Origin: Vibrio chagasii
GTDB lineage: Bacteria > Pseudomonadota > Gammaproteobacteria > Enterobacterales > Vibrionaceae
Assembly: GCF_002954585.1 (NCBI RefSeq)
Contig: NZ_MSCI01000001.1
Location: 1,240,001 to 1,304,000 of the forward strand
DNA length: 64,000 nt
Direction of reading: 5' to 3'
A program made the translations under genes and the position numbers. This document shows, one piece after another, positions 17,354-26,784 of this stretch (its first letter is position 1; the number at the start of each line of letters is the position of its first letter). The notes under the pieces were generated by a model that saw only the letters and a list, made by a program, of their open reading frames with translations, did not search any database and had not been told where the DNA came from.

Positions 17354-18307
17354 CTAAATTAACCGTTTCAGTTTTTCCAATAAACATTGGCACGCGGCTG
17401 ATTCTTCAATAAATTCCTGTTCACTAAGACGTCTTCCTCGCTCTGCATAATAAATATACCACCGGCCCTCTCTCTCTTGTAAACAATACTTATCATTGGC
17501 TAGCTCACCTGAAAGTGTATATGATTCAGTAGGTACACCTAATGACTTTAGCTCTTTCGTTAATTGTTTTCGGTTATTTACCATATTTATTTGATATAGA
17601 GAAAATCTAGCCCTAATACAGAAAACAAAATCTGCGAGATAGCTAAATGAATAAACGTAAGCGAAACACATACTCAAAATAACCAAAATCAACATATCAA
17701 CCATTATCTCACCACCGTTATCCTGTATGGAGATGGCAATAGAAGTGCCCACAGCTGACAAAGCCCCCACTTTGCGAAGAGTGCTTTGGCAAGTATCACC
17801 TTTTGTTGTCTTAAAGCCAAAGAACAACAGGACTGGATTATTGTCTGAGACAGTACCTTGCGAGATAGCAGAATTAAATGAAAAAGATGAATCCTTAAAC
17901 CGACCCTTCATTAACCCTACTCTAAAGTTTGATTTGGGTTCTAGTGCCCTGGTGAGAAACCCACAACAACACATGCCTATTGGCAAGAGCAATAACATTA
18001 CGATACCAAGCACACTACCGCTATATGTACTCCACTGATATATTATGATTGATAGCATATAGGCGAAAGATGTCGTAGATAACAAAAACCGCCAGCTTAC
18101 AAAAGCAAAGGACAATTTAACTCGCGTTCTAAAATAGGCTACTCCAATTATAAAGATAGTTAGCATCAATAAAAATATACTGACATAAACGCGTAAAGCT
18201 GCTGCATCAAAATAGGACCGCAACAGAACAGCTCCCCCCGTTAAAGCCAATATTATAAAAATCCCCCCAAAATCAATCAACTCACTTTCATCCGACATAC
18301 TCTGCAT
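17354..18307 (-). CDS. Hypothetical membrane protein with immunity-like C-terminal tail
   Basis: A 317-residue protein. Residues 10-120 contain four hydrophobic segments and a further pair lies near 205-235. The last 50 residues are soluble and read YCLQEREGRWYIYYAERGRR followed by an acidic helix. This pattern (a short strand, a G-[RK]-W-x-[VI]-[FY]-Y-SERG hairpin and a terminal helix) recurs in small immunity proteins of polymorphic toxin loci; I recognise it by form only. It sits next to a decayed effector-like gene, which fits an immunity role. Confidence in the gene is good, in the function low. Confidence 0.65.
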   Translation of the reverse strand: MQSMSDESELIDFGGIFIILALTGGAVLLRSYFDAAALRVYVSIFLLMLTIFIIGVAYFRTRVKLSFAFVSWRFLLSTTSFAYMLSIIIYQWSTYSGSVLGIVMLLLLPIGMCCCGFLTRALEPKSNFRVGLMKGRFKDSSFSFNSAISQGTVSDNNPVLLFFGFKTTKGDTCQSTLRKVGALSAVGTSIAISIQDNGGEIMVDMLILVILSMCFAYVYSFSYLADFVFCIRARFSLYQINMVNNRKQLTKELKSLGVPTESYTLSGELANDKYCLQEREGRWYIYYAERGRRLSEQEFIEESAACQCLLEKLKRLI

Positions 18308-18465
18308 AATTATCCTTTAAAGGGGCTTAACCCCGCAATTTTCTGCAGCGTGGTAGTTACACTTTGATGGAAGAAATGCATAGTTAATACTAGCAGAGAC
18401 CAACGCAACTCCACTAATAAGCTTTATGCATCAGCAACTTAGAAAGACCGACAAGTAATTCATCT

Positions 18466-18496
18466 ATGAAAGAAGGAGCTGACCTCCCCCTTTCAT
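18466..18496 (-). terminator. Hairpin after the 18509-20575 lipoprotein gene
   Basis: On the minus strand ATGAAAGGGGGAG can pair with CTCCTTCTTTCAT (two G-U pairs) around a 5-base loop, directly after the lipoprotein stop codon. Confidence 0.5.
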
Positions 18497-18508
18497 AAAC
18501 AGCATCCC

Positions 18509-20575
18509 TTATAGAGCTTTATAGAAGGTTAACCACTCGCCTCGTTCTAAGCCGCTAACGTTCACTCCAGTGATGCTACTCGAGGTTGTTGCGTTAGAAG
18601 GAGAGAATGAAAGATTAACATTTTTGAATTTATCAGAAATGCTACTTTCGGTCCCTGTTTGAGAAAGAATGTAGCCCAAGTTAGTAGAGTTCCAGCTTGA
18701 GTTTCCACTGTCTTCCCATTTTTTTAGGAGTTCTTTTGTTACCAGTTGGCTGCCAACTTTAAGAGCCGGGCCACTAATATTTCGGAATTGATAGTAATCT
18801 ACTCCTGAAGAAGTCAGCGCAATTACTTTATCAGCCAATACATATAAAGAGTTGATTGCCGAACTGCTCAACACCTCTTTCACTACCAAGGCTCTATTTG
18901 TGTTATCAACGATATAGAGAGTGTTCGCTGTAGCAACCGCACTTATTTTGCCATCCTTCGATGTGGCTATCTTACTGATGGTGGAATCGACATCCAACTC
19001 CCCAAGTACCGTTTGCTGAATCGAGTTTGAAACCCATTCAAGCTTGTTACTGTCTAGCCCCAACAAAATTTGCTGGTTCGCTACAATATTGGCGGTTTTC
19101 AGGTTCAACTTATCAATCGTCATCTTAGTGGATAAGTTAGTTGTATTGATAACCTCAGCCGCTAAATTGGCGCTCGAAAAATAATTTTTGTAAACAATCA
19201 AAGCTTCACTCTGATCATACGATGGCATGATTTGAGGTGAAGAAGATTTAAGAGTATGACGCCAACTTTTCATAGTTAACTTGTCGGCGCTTAACGATTT
19301 CAGCTCTTGCTGCGAGTAAATCGAACTGCCAGTATTTTTAACTGCCAATAACGAACCGCTCTGCAATAATGGAACCACTTTAGCGAAGTTATCGTTAATA
19401 CAAGATTCACTCGAATTCGGAGTCACCGCAGGCTTAGGTTTCGGCGTTGGAATTGGCGGTAGTGTTCCTCCACTTTGGCCGCTATAGCTATCAATAGCGT
19501 ACGCTTTTGCGCCATTATTATTGTTATTGGTGTCACTTAGATTCGCTAAGAAAATGCCGTTCGAACCTTTGCTATTACAAACATCACTCGCTGTCGGGGA
19601 AACATGGGAGGTCGGCTTGTAAAGCTTATAGGCCTGAACACCGTTTAGCGCAGGCACTAACTGGACAATTTCATTAGAGTCTACCGGTATCTCTACCCCC
19701 CCTGTTCCGCCTCCATGATGGTCATCATCATCGTCGTCATCGTCATCGTCGTCATCATGATCATCGTAATCGTCGTCGTACGAGCGAATACCAACCGCAT
19801 CAAAACTCGCTTGGGAAGCAAGGTCACCAACAATTGTCACAGGCTTATTACGTGAAGAGCTATCGATTTGCATAACCACATCATTCGCCGTTAAAAACAC
19901 AATCTGGCTGCTCGCTGGATTCAGAGCGATAGATTTTGCACCAGAGAATTCTGGCACCGATTGTGACCCGCGAACAACCAGAGCATCCTCTATTTGCAGG
20001 TGCCTCGAAGCAGTTCCAGCGACATCGACATCTGATAGGTCTAACGTTTTATGCTCGATCATGAGGTCGAGAGCATGGGCAATATTTGTGTATGCAGCTT
20101 GCTTTCCATCAGTTTGTGCCTTTTTCAGAGATTTTAGCAACACATTAGACTGATCTTTAGGGCCGTACGTTGTATCTAGTGAGGAAAAATTAACACCAAC
20201 ATGATCACCCAATTTACTTTGAAGCGATGCTTTAGCCTGCTCTACATCGTTGCTAACCGTTGGATTAAACATCATCTCGCTATGAATCAAAGTCGTGAAA
20301 GGCGTCACCAACGCCATACCGGGAGAAGCGGTTAAAATTGCACCATCATATTGCCTCTGTTTTGCATACCCTGAAACGTCTGAAATGAGTTTTTCTTGCT
20401 CACTGCATACACCATTCAGATCTGCATCAGCACATACTAATGAACTTTGAAATGCATAGCCTGAAGTAGTAGATCCAACTGGGTTTTCGCCATCAGAACC
20501 GCCTCCGCATCCTGCGACCATTAAGACACCAGATATAGCTAGTGATAGTTTGCATATTAAAAAATTATTGTGCAT
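18509..20575 (-). CDS. Large lipoprotein with poly-Asp tract, divergent from the Tad locus
   Basis: A 688-residue predicted lipoprotein with lipobox VAGC (Cys23). After it comes a domain (SGYAFQSSLVCADADLNGVC, later PFTTLIHSEM) that matches the N-terminal domain of the adjacent 1626-residue lipoprotein. A tract of nearly pure Asp with a few His and Tyr lies near residues 265-285, encoded by GAT/GAC trinucleotide repeats that could vary in length. The C-terminal half looks like beta-propeller repeats (ISKIATSKDGKISAVATANTLYIVD). I use the ATG at 20575; an in-frame TTG at 20587 is possible. It shares a 160-base divergent promoter region with the Tad operon. The function is unknown; a surface or pilus-associated role is inferred. 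Confidence 0.8.
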   Translation of the reverse strand: MHNNFLICKLSLAISGVLMVAGCGGGSDGENPVGSTTSGYAFQSSLVCADADLNGVCSEQEKLISDVSGYAKQRQYDGAILTASPGMALVTPFTTLIHSEMMFNPTVSNDVEQAKASLQSKLGDHVGVNFSSLDTTYGPKDQSNVLLKSLKKAQTDGKQAAYTNIAHALDLMIEHKTLDLSDVDVAGTASRHLQIEDALVVRGSQSVPEFSGAKSIALNPASSQIVFLTANDVVMQIDSSSRNKPVTIVGDLASQASFDAVGIRSYDDDYDDHDDDDDDDDDDDDHHGGGTGGVEIPVDSNEIVQLVPALNGVQAYKLYKPTSHVSPTASDVCNSKGSNGIFLANLSDTNNNNNGAKAYAIDSYSGQSGGTLPPIPTPKPKPAVTPNSSESCINDNFAKVVPLLQSGSLLAVKNTGSSIYSQQELKSLSADKLTMKSWRHTLKSSSPQIMPSYDQSEALIVYKNYFSSANLAAEVINTTNLSTKMTIDKLNLKTANIVANQQILLGLDSNKLEWVSNSIQQTVLGELDVDSTISKIATSKDGKISAVATANTLYIVDNTNRALVVKEVLSSSAINSLYVLADKVIALTSSGVDYYQFRNISGPALKVGSQLVTKELLKKWEDSGNSSWNSTNLGYILSQTGTESSISDKFKNVNLSFSPSNATTSSSITGVNVSGLERGEWLTFYKAL

Positions 20576-20667
20576 TTTTTCGACCAATTCACCTAGTTTA
20601 TTGTTGTGTGGGTAGTATTTTATTTTGCTATTAAATCACTTAACGAAATAAAAGATCAAATGATATT

Positions 20668-20686
20668 GATAACTACTATCATTTAA
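20668..20686 (+). promoter_or_regulatory. Weak Fur-box-like palindrome in the divergent lipoprotein promoter
   Basis: The sequence GATAACTACTATCATTTAA matches 12 of 19 positions of the Fur consensus. It overlaps a symmetric AATGATA (20659-20665) and TATCATT (20677-20683) pair. It lies between the two divergent lipoprotein genes and could couple Tad expression to iron. The evidence is weak. Confidence 0.35.
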
Positions 20687-20739
20687 ATTAATATTCTCAG
20701 CCTTTCTTGCGGGTAATTTATAAATCTTTTGGAGTTCAA

Positions 20740-23700
20740 GTGGTAAGGAATCCATACAAATTGGCGGGTGTTTCACTCGTCTCTACAATGCTTGTTGCTT
20801 GTGGTGGTGCAGAGTCAGATCCCAAGCTTAACCAGTCACAAACTCAGCCAAAATCCTCGAATATTTCAGGCATAGCGTTAGATGGTTATTTGCACAAAGC
20901 CAAGGTCTGTTTAGACAAAAATAACAATGCGATGTGTGATTCTGCCGATGGAGAAATTGCGACAACGGACGCCAAAGGACAATTCCAACTCAATGTCGAC
21001 GATGATGTGGCTCAATACAAAGTGCTGGTTGAGGCCTTAGCAGGCACCACCGTAGATATGGACTCCCCTAACCAAGCAATTAAGTCTGGGTTTACCTTAG
21101 AAGTACCAAGTAACAACTCGGACGTAGTGAGCCCGGTTACCTCACTGATTGCCAGTGTGTCAAAGACCAGCGGTATCAGCTTCGATGATGCGACTGAGCT
21201 TGTTGCTAACGACCTAGGGATCGACAAAAGCCTAGCATTAGGTGATTACTCTGTATCAAATTCGGCGAAAAGTCGTGAAGTGCACATGTTTGCGCGTGGT
21301 GTGACTCGCGTACTGCAAGAAGCTCAAAAGGCTTCGGTAGACGCAGGTGTCGACCAAGTTAACGCCCGTAAAGGTGCAATGTACAAACTTGCTGATCTTG
21401 ATTTGGTCGAGTTCAAAGCCAAAACGGATCGACTTTCACACGGTGCATCTGGGACAGAGGGTGCTCTGGAGCAACTCGGCAAGGAGTACCGAGAGCAGCT
21501 CAAAGTCTCGCAAGAAGATATCGACGGTAGTGAAATCGTGGTTAAGCCACCAGCGCCCAAGCACGGTAAAGTCAATGATGCCTCAGATACTTTCAACTGG
21601 CAGTTCGTACGTGGATTCAATCAAAACACAGATTACGAATATTCCGTAGATTCCGGTAGCACCTGGTCGACTGTCATTCGCAAGCCGATTGTGGTTGGAA
21701 AACAGGCATTCGATAAAGGCGCTATTCAGGTTCGAGTCGCAGCCTCTAGTGCACGTAATACTCCAGCAGGTAAACCGCTTCTTTCAAGCAAAGCATTTAC
21801 GCTTACGACGGTCCCAGCAGCACCCGCTTGGGTCACCGTTGACAACGCGAGCAACGAATTTGATTGGGCGCTGGTCGATTCTTTTAATGAATTATCTCTT
21901 TACGAGTACTCTCTAGATAACGGTGCTAACTGGGTACAAGCAACTGAAAAACCTCAACGCATTCAAGACTTAGATATTCCAGTTGGGCATCTCAAAGTAC
22001 GTATCGCGAAGGACGACTCCCTAGGTCACCCGACTGGTTTAAGTGCTATGTCAGACAAACCGATGACAGTAACCCCGGCGCAACCAGTAAAACCTGTACT
22101 GGACTTTGCAAACGACAGCACTAATCAGATCAACTGGCTTTGGGTCTCTGGATATGATGCGCCATCTTTCTACGAGATTAATCTAGGTAACGGTTGGAAT
22201 ACTGTAACTGAACTTCCCTATGTGGTTGGCAACGTTTCACTTCCGGCGAACAGCATCTCTATCCGTGTAAAATCGAATGTGCAAGATGCTCGCCCTGCAG
22301 GCAATCCACTAGTAATAGGTACGGCTTTCACTCGCTCTGAAAACCAGCCTGTTGCGCCAACCCTGCCGATTATTGATGATGCTGAAAACACATTTGCATG
22401 GACAGAAGTTACAGAATTTGCAGGCAATGACTTCTACGAATACTCACTAGACAGAGGTCTTACATTTAGCCCGGTAACTAGCAACCCACAAGCAGTCCCA
22501 GATGAGAAGTTTGCTAAGGGACAAGTCTGTGTAAGAGTGAAAGCCGGAACAGATCCTCAACATGATCCTGGTGAAACGCTATGCTCAGATAAGCCATATT
22601 CGGTGACACCTAACAAGCCATCGGCACCAACATCTCCAATAACTCACGATGGGTTAGACACATTTGATTGGACATTCGTAACAGGCTTTTCAGAAGCTGC
22701 AGATTACGAGATCAATGTACTCAACACTGGTTGGGCAACGGTTACTCAGAAACCTTATCAGTTAAACGATCAAGCTTACGCTGTTAACTCAATTCAAGTG
22801 CGAGTTAAACGAGATCCAATCACCGGTCGCCCTAGTGGATCAGAGCTGACAAATGATACTGCGTTTACCGTTCGTCCATCTGCACCCAATGCTCCAACAG
22901 GCCTAGTAGTGAACGATACGGACAACACACTAGATTGGACATACTTTGGCGAATTCACACAACCAGAGCATTTCGAAATCACGCTCGACTCAGGTTCTAC
23001 TTGGACTAAAGTCACCGCAAAACCGGTTGTGATCGGTAACGTCGACAAGAATATCGGTGAGGTTCAATTACGCGTCGCTCAAAATCCGGCGAATGGCATG
23101 CCTCATGGCGTAGCAGCATTAACCACACAAGCCTTCACCAAAGTGTTTGAGATTCCAGCACCAACCTCGCCTGAGATTACCAACACCTTCACTGGCTCAA
23201 ATCCAATTAAGACCAATGGTTTTGAGTGGGATTACCTAACGGCTAACGTTGATGGCCAATCTGTTCGCTTTGATGACGCGGAATACTATGAGTTTACCAA
23301 CGACAAAGGCCTGACTTGGCACCCTGCTGTTTCGAACCCACAGTTCATTGGCCCTGAAGCATATGACAAGGCTAGTGTCGGTATCCGACTAAAAGCACGT
23401 GCGAAAGAAGGCGTCGCAAACTCAACCAGTGACACGCTTTGGGCGACAGCAGCAAGCAGTCGCTTTATCGGCCTAAAATTCGTACCAATGAAAACCCGTT
23501 CTCAAGCTGCTGACTTTGGTTACGGTGGCTCATGGAATACGTACTCACTCAATTGTATTGCTGAATACGATGATAAAGGACAAGGGGAACCGACATTTTG
23601 GGCAGAACGAATCTCTTCAGACATCAATACTGTATTCGATAAAATCGCACAACTAGATGATTGTGGTATCGCGGGTTGGACACTTCCAGACACCAATGAA

Positions 23701-25620
23701 GTGATCACCTTGTCGCAGAGAGATCCTGCAACACTCCCTTCAAATCTAAGAAAGGGTTACTTGGTATCGAATCAGTCAGTGAATGTATTAGCAGATAAAA
23801 ATGGCGTCGCTGTCACTATCAACAAAGGCCAAGAATCTGTTGAGCAATATTATTCAAAATACGCATACGCTAAATGGCAATTGCCATCAGGTACAAAGTT
23901 ACTCACTGGTGTAAATAGCGCGACGACTGAAATAACCACCTTTCTGAGTACACAAGATACGAAGATTAGCGCTACAGAGCTTTATTTAGAAACCTGGCTA
24001 ACCGCCAACCAATCTAAGAGCAAAGGTTACGCTGCATTAGAAGCGGAAGCTCAAGCTAAAGTAGTAGAACTGCAGGCTTTAACCCAACCATGGGCAGATG
24101 ATCTTAAGAATACAAAACTAAAGCTAAAAGCTCTTGAGTTTCAGGCATCTGTTGCTCAAAGCCGAACTGATGCTGAAAGCCTTGAATTTATTAACAAAGT
24201 AAAAGCGTATAAAGAGCAAGTCGCTAAATTAGAGCAAAACACCGTTGCACTGAGCGCATTAGTCTCTGGTTCTGAGTTTGCTCAAAAATTGGCGTTCATG
24301 CAGCAAAAGTCCGTAACTCTGTCCAGCTCAACCAACGCACTAAGCTCTGCGTCACTGGCTAAGGATATTCACCAAGCAAGTTTAGACCTATACAAGGCTA
24401 TCTCAGACTTAGAGTATCAATATGGCATGGTTAATTCGTTCGTAAGCGAGCTGAATACATCAACACAAACGCTAGGCTCGGAGTTTGCCACCCTAAGTAC
24501 GTTGTTCCAGAAGTTTGTCAGTGAGATGAACATTACGGCCACAATCCACAACTTAGTACAATCAAAAGTGCTAGCAAAAGATGGACTGAAACTGGCAAAA
24601 GACAATGGCTTTAGCGTTTCTCAAACAGACGCAATGGTAAGCAACCGCTTCGCTAAATTGGACGAGTTAGGTAACTACCTACCAAAAGACACCACCTACC
24701 AACAAGGCTGGCGTTGTGTTGAGGACACTAACATCACAGGCAAACGCCGAGTTTGGACACTGCTCAAAGACGGCCGACCAAAAGGTGCTGACGATCTTGC
24801 TTATGACGCTTCAGCATCTGGTGTCGCGAGTGTCTTAGGCAGTAACGGCCTGCTAGAAAGCACTAATGATGCGAACTTATGTGGCTTCAATGATTGGAAA
24901 GTACCAGCGCTGTCTCAGCTACTTTCACTACAAACTAAAGCAATATCTAGCTCAAACTCGACCATAACAATCGATACAGATGCGTTCCCTCATCACCGAG
25001 GGCTGGATCCGGAATACGACAAATATAGCTCTTATGGGGGCGTGATCTTTTACTACTGGTCGAATCAAGCAAAGGACGCCAAACAATACATCACAAACTA
25101 CAGCTCTGAACGCAGCTACCAAGATGTCCGTCGTTCGGCAGTCGGCGGTACTAAAGATGCAGTCATCTTAGGACGTCTGGTTAGAGAGAAAGCAAACGCA
25201 TACCAGTATCTAGATATGCAAGGAAACGTTGTCGCCGATCGCCAAAATGCCATTTGCGCGCAAGACACTGATAGCAAGCTCGTTTGGCAACTGTTTACCA
25301 ACGGAGACAGCAGTCGTTTCAAGAAATACGTAGAGGTAACACCTTTAATTTCAACACGAAATACACAAAAGGTGTGTGGCAAAGCGAACTGGCGCTACCC
25401 ATCGAAAGCAGAGCTGTATGGATTACTTCCTATCAATGCGAATGTCTTTAAGTTTAACGAAGTCACTGGTGGAGGTTATTCCAACCATAGTTCCTATATC
25501 ACCAGCGATCCTGCTCCTTATGGTCGTGTCCTCGGATTGAACATGACAACCATGGATGAAAGCCAAGTTGGTACTCAAAGTTACGACGGCCGTTACCTAT
25601 ACCGACTCGTTGCCCAATAG
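20740..25620 (+). CDS. Giant repeat lipoprotein with DUF1566-like modules at head of the Tad operon
   Basis: A 1626-residue protein. It has a signal peptide ending in lipobox LVAC (Cys21), a shared N-terminal domain with VCLDKNNNAMCDSADGE and SPVTSLIASV (about 50-180), then seven repeats of roughly 87 residues (about 270-916). Each repeat carries a core of the form FDW..V..F....YEYSLD.G..W..VT.KP......IQVRV. Three DUF1566/Lcl-like segments follow (about 916-1017, 1300-1417, 1487-1625, with CGFNDWKVPALSQLLSL and WRYPSKAELYGL). They are split by a long coiled coil (about 1084-1274). I start at GTG 20740 because GGAG lies six bases upstream; a TTG at 20707 also exists. The repeats suggest an extended stalk with sugar- or surface-binding tips. 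It precedes flp by 69 bases, which suggests a pilus-linked adhesin. Confidence 0.85.
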   Translation: MVRNPYKLAGVSLVSTMLVACGGAESDPKLNQSQTQPKSSNISGIALDGYLHKAKVCLDKNNNAMCDSADGEIATTDAKGQFQLNVDDDVAQYKVLVEALAGTTVDMDSPNQAIKSGFTLEVPSNNSDVVSPVTSLIASVSKTSGISFDDATELVANDLGIDKSLALGDYSVSNSAKSREVHMFARGVTRVLQEAQKASVDAGVDQVNARKGAMYKLADLDLVEFKAKTDRLSHGASGTEGALEQLGKEYREQLKVSQEDIDGSEIVVKPPAPKHGKVNDASDTFNWQFVRGFNQNTDYEYSVDSGSTWSTVIRKPIVVGKQAFDKGAIQVRVAASSARNTPAGKPLLSSKAFTLTTVPAAPAWVTVDNASNEFDWALVDSFNELSLYEYSLDNGANWVQATEKPQRIQDLDIPVGHLKVRIAKDDSLGHPTGLSAMSDKPMTVTPAQPVKPVLDFANDSTNQINWLWVSGYDAPSFYEINLGNGWNTVTELPYVVGNVSLPANSISIRVKSNVQDARPAGNPLVIGTAFTRSENQPVAPTLPIIDDAENTFAWTEVTEFAGNDFYEYSLDRGLTFSPVTSNPQAVPDEKFAKGQVCVRVKAGTDPQHDPGETLCSDKPYSVTPNKPSAPTSPITHDGLDTFDWTFVTGFSEAADYEINVLNTGWATVTQKPYQLNDQAYAVNSIQVRVKRDPITGRPSGSELTNDTAFTVRPSAPNAPTGLVVNDTDNTLDWTYFGEFTQPEHFEITLDSGSTWTKVTAKPVVIGNVDKNIGEVQLRVAQNPANGMPHGVAALTTQAFTKVFEIPAPTSPEITNTFTGSNPIKTNGFEWDYLTANVDGQSVRFDDAEYYEFTNDKGLTWHPAVSNPQFIGPEAYDKASVGIRLKARAKEGVANSTSDTLWATAASSRFIGLKFVPMKTRSQAADFGYGGSWNTYSLNCIAEYDDKGQGEPTFWAERISSDINTVFDKIAQLDDCGIAGWTLPDTNEVITLSQRDPATLPSNLRKGYLVSNQSVNVLADKNGVAVTINKGQESVEQYYSKYAYAKWQLPSGTKLLTGVNSATTEITTFLSTQDTKISATELYLETWLTANQSKSKGYAALEAEAQAKVVELQALTQPWADDLKNTKLKLKALEFQASVAQSRTDAESLEFINKVKAYKEQVAKLEQNTVALSALVSGSEFAQKLAFMQQKSVTLSSSTNALSSASLAKDIHQASLDLYKAISDLEYQYGMVNSFVSELNTSTQTLGSEFATLSTLFQKFVSEMNITATIHNLVQSKVLAKDGLKLAKDNGFSVSQTDAMVSNRFAKLDELGNYLPKDTTYQQGWRCVEDTNITGKRRVWTLLKDGRPKGADDLAYDASASGVASVLGSNGLLESTNDANLCGFNDWKVPALSQLLSLQTKAISSSNSTITIDTDAFPHHRGLDPEYDKYSSYGGVIFYYWSNQAKDAKQYITNYSSERSYQDVRRSAVGGTKDAVILGRLVREKANAYQYLDMQGNVVADRQNAICAQDTDSKLVWQLFTNGDSSRFKKYVEVTPLISTRNTQKVCGKANWRYPSKAELYGLLPINANVFKFNEVTGGGYSNHSSYITSDPAPYGRVLGLNMTTMDESQVGTQSYDGRYLYRLVAQ

Positions 25621-25648
25621 GCACTCAAAATCTCTTATTAATTACTAC

Positions 25649-25672
25649 AACAGCCTCTGCTGAGGCTGTTTT
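25649..25672 (+). terminator. Partial terminator between giant lipoprotein and flp
   Basis: AACAGCCTC and GAGGCTGTT form a 9-bp stem with a 4-base loop and a short T run, 17 bases before the flp start. It may attenuate read-through or stabilise the abundant pilin message. Confidence 0.6.
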
Positions 25673-25689
25673 CATCTAGGAAACAAGAA

Positions 25690-25872
25690 ATGTTGAACAA
25701 GAAAAAGCAACGCGGTGCAGCCGCAATCGAATACGCCATTCTCGCAGCAGCAATGGCAGTCGTACTACTCAATTTTGTTGGCGGTGAAAACGGTGAGCTA
25801 ACTACAGCTATCAGTGACGCCTACGGTACTGTAGTCGACAAACTAAAAGACGCACAACAAGCCTCAGAGTAA
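25690..25872 (+). CDS. flp: Flp/Fap-family type IVb pilin
   Basis: Major pilin subunit. The 60-residue prepilin has a short basic leader (MLNKKKQRG), the processing site G9/A10 with Glu14 at mature position +5, and a hydrophobic helix IEYAILAAAMAVVLLNFVGG. This is the hallmark of Flp pilins. The mature chain would be about 51 residues. A good AGGAAACAAGAA ribosome-binding region precedes the ATG. It is the first gene of the Tad assembly block. Confidence 0.95.
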   Translation: MLNKKKQRGAAAIEYAILAAAMAVVLLNFVGGENGELTTAISDAYGTVVDKLKDAQQASE

Positions 25873-25902
25873 GCCCGTTTATTGCAAATTAAAGGAATAG
25901 TT

Positions 25903-26784
25903 ATGACTGCCAAGCGACTCATGTTGCTGTCGTTATTTTGCTCGGTGCTCGGAATATCCGTTTTGCTGTTGAGCCAAACCAATAGCGAGTCTGCGACCAC
26001 CTCTTCTAAACAAGCCGTTAAGCAAACGGTCAAAGTGCTGGTTCCAACTCGCACGATAGAGATAGGTCAAGCCTACACACCAAACTCGTTCCGATGGAGA
26101 GAAGTTCCACAACAAGAGTTGGAGAACTACATCGACCATGTGACACCGGAAGATATTTCTGCTGATCACTCTATGTCGGGGCTTGCACGTACCAAGCTTG
26201 TCAAAGACTCGATATTGTCTAAAGCGGATATTACCGAGCCAGAAGGCGGTTATTCGCTTTCATTAAAGCTACAACCTGGTTATCGCGCTATCTCAGTGCC
26301 TGTTGATCAGGTGACATCAAATTCGGGATTTATTGAACCGGGCGACCACGTAGATATTCTCCTGCTCGGTTCACAAGATGGTGAGCTTCTTCGTTATGGC
26401 AATTCGTCGCAGGGTTTGTATGTCACAACGATCGCTCATGATGTGAGAGTCTTGGCATTTAATGACAAACAAACGGCTGAGTCTTATCAAAAGGCCCGCG
26501 AATCTAATCATTATGAAAATGGTATCCCTGACGACAGCAGTGTCTCTTTAGAGGTAACCCCTGAGCAAGCAAACCAAGTTGTTTTGGCTAAGCAATTAGG
26601 CAAGTTAACACTTGTCTTACGCGGGCAAAACGAAGACCCAAGTCAAACTCAGCACGCAAATTCAGCGACGCTGAAAGCCATCTCGCCAGACACAACTCAG
26701 GTACTGCCTGACGTCGGTTTGGTGGAATTTAGAGCCGACAACAAAACGATCAACAATAAAACCGGAGCTGATAACAATGGCTAG
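25903..26784 (+). CDS. cpaB: Tad pilus assembly protein CpaB/RcpC
   Basis: Periplasmic, membrane-anchored Tad component that works with the secretin. The 293-residue protein has an N-terminal signal anchor (residues 4-24) and a SAF domain (about 45-110, with VLVPTRTIEIGQAYTPNSFRW). It then has the RcpC-like SVPVDQVTSNSGFIEPGDHVDILL stretch. I start at ATG 25903 with AAAGGA upstream. It overlaps the secretin gene by 8 bases, which implies coupled translation. Confidence 0.92.
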   Translation: MTAKRLMLLSLFCSVLGISVLLLSQTNSESATTSSKQAVKQTVKVLVPTRTIEIGQAYTPNSFRWREVPQQELENYIDHVTPEDISADHSMSGLARTKLVKDSILSKADITEPEGGYSLSLKLQPGYRAISVPVDQVTSNSGFIEPGDHVDILLLGSQDGELLRYGNSSQGLYVTTIAHDVRVLAFNDKQTAESYQKARESNHYENGIPDDSSVSLEVTPEQANQVVLAKQLGKLTLVLRGQNEDPSQTQHANSATLKAISPDTTQVLPDVGLVEFRADNKTINNKTGADNNG

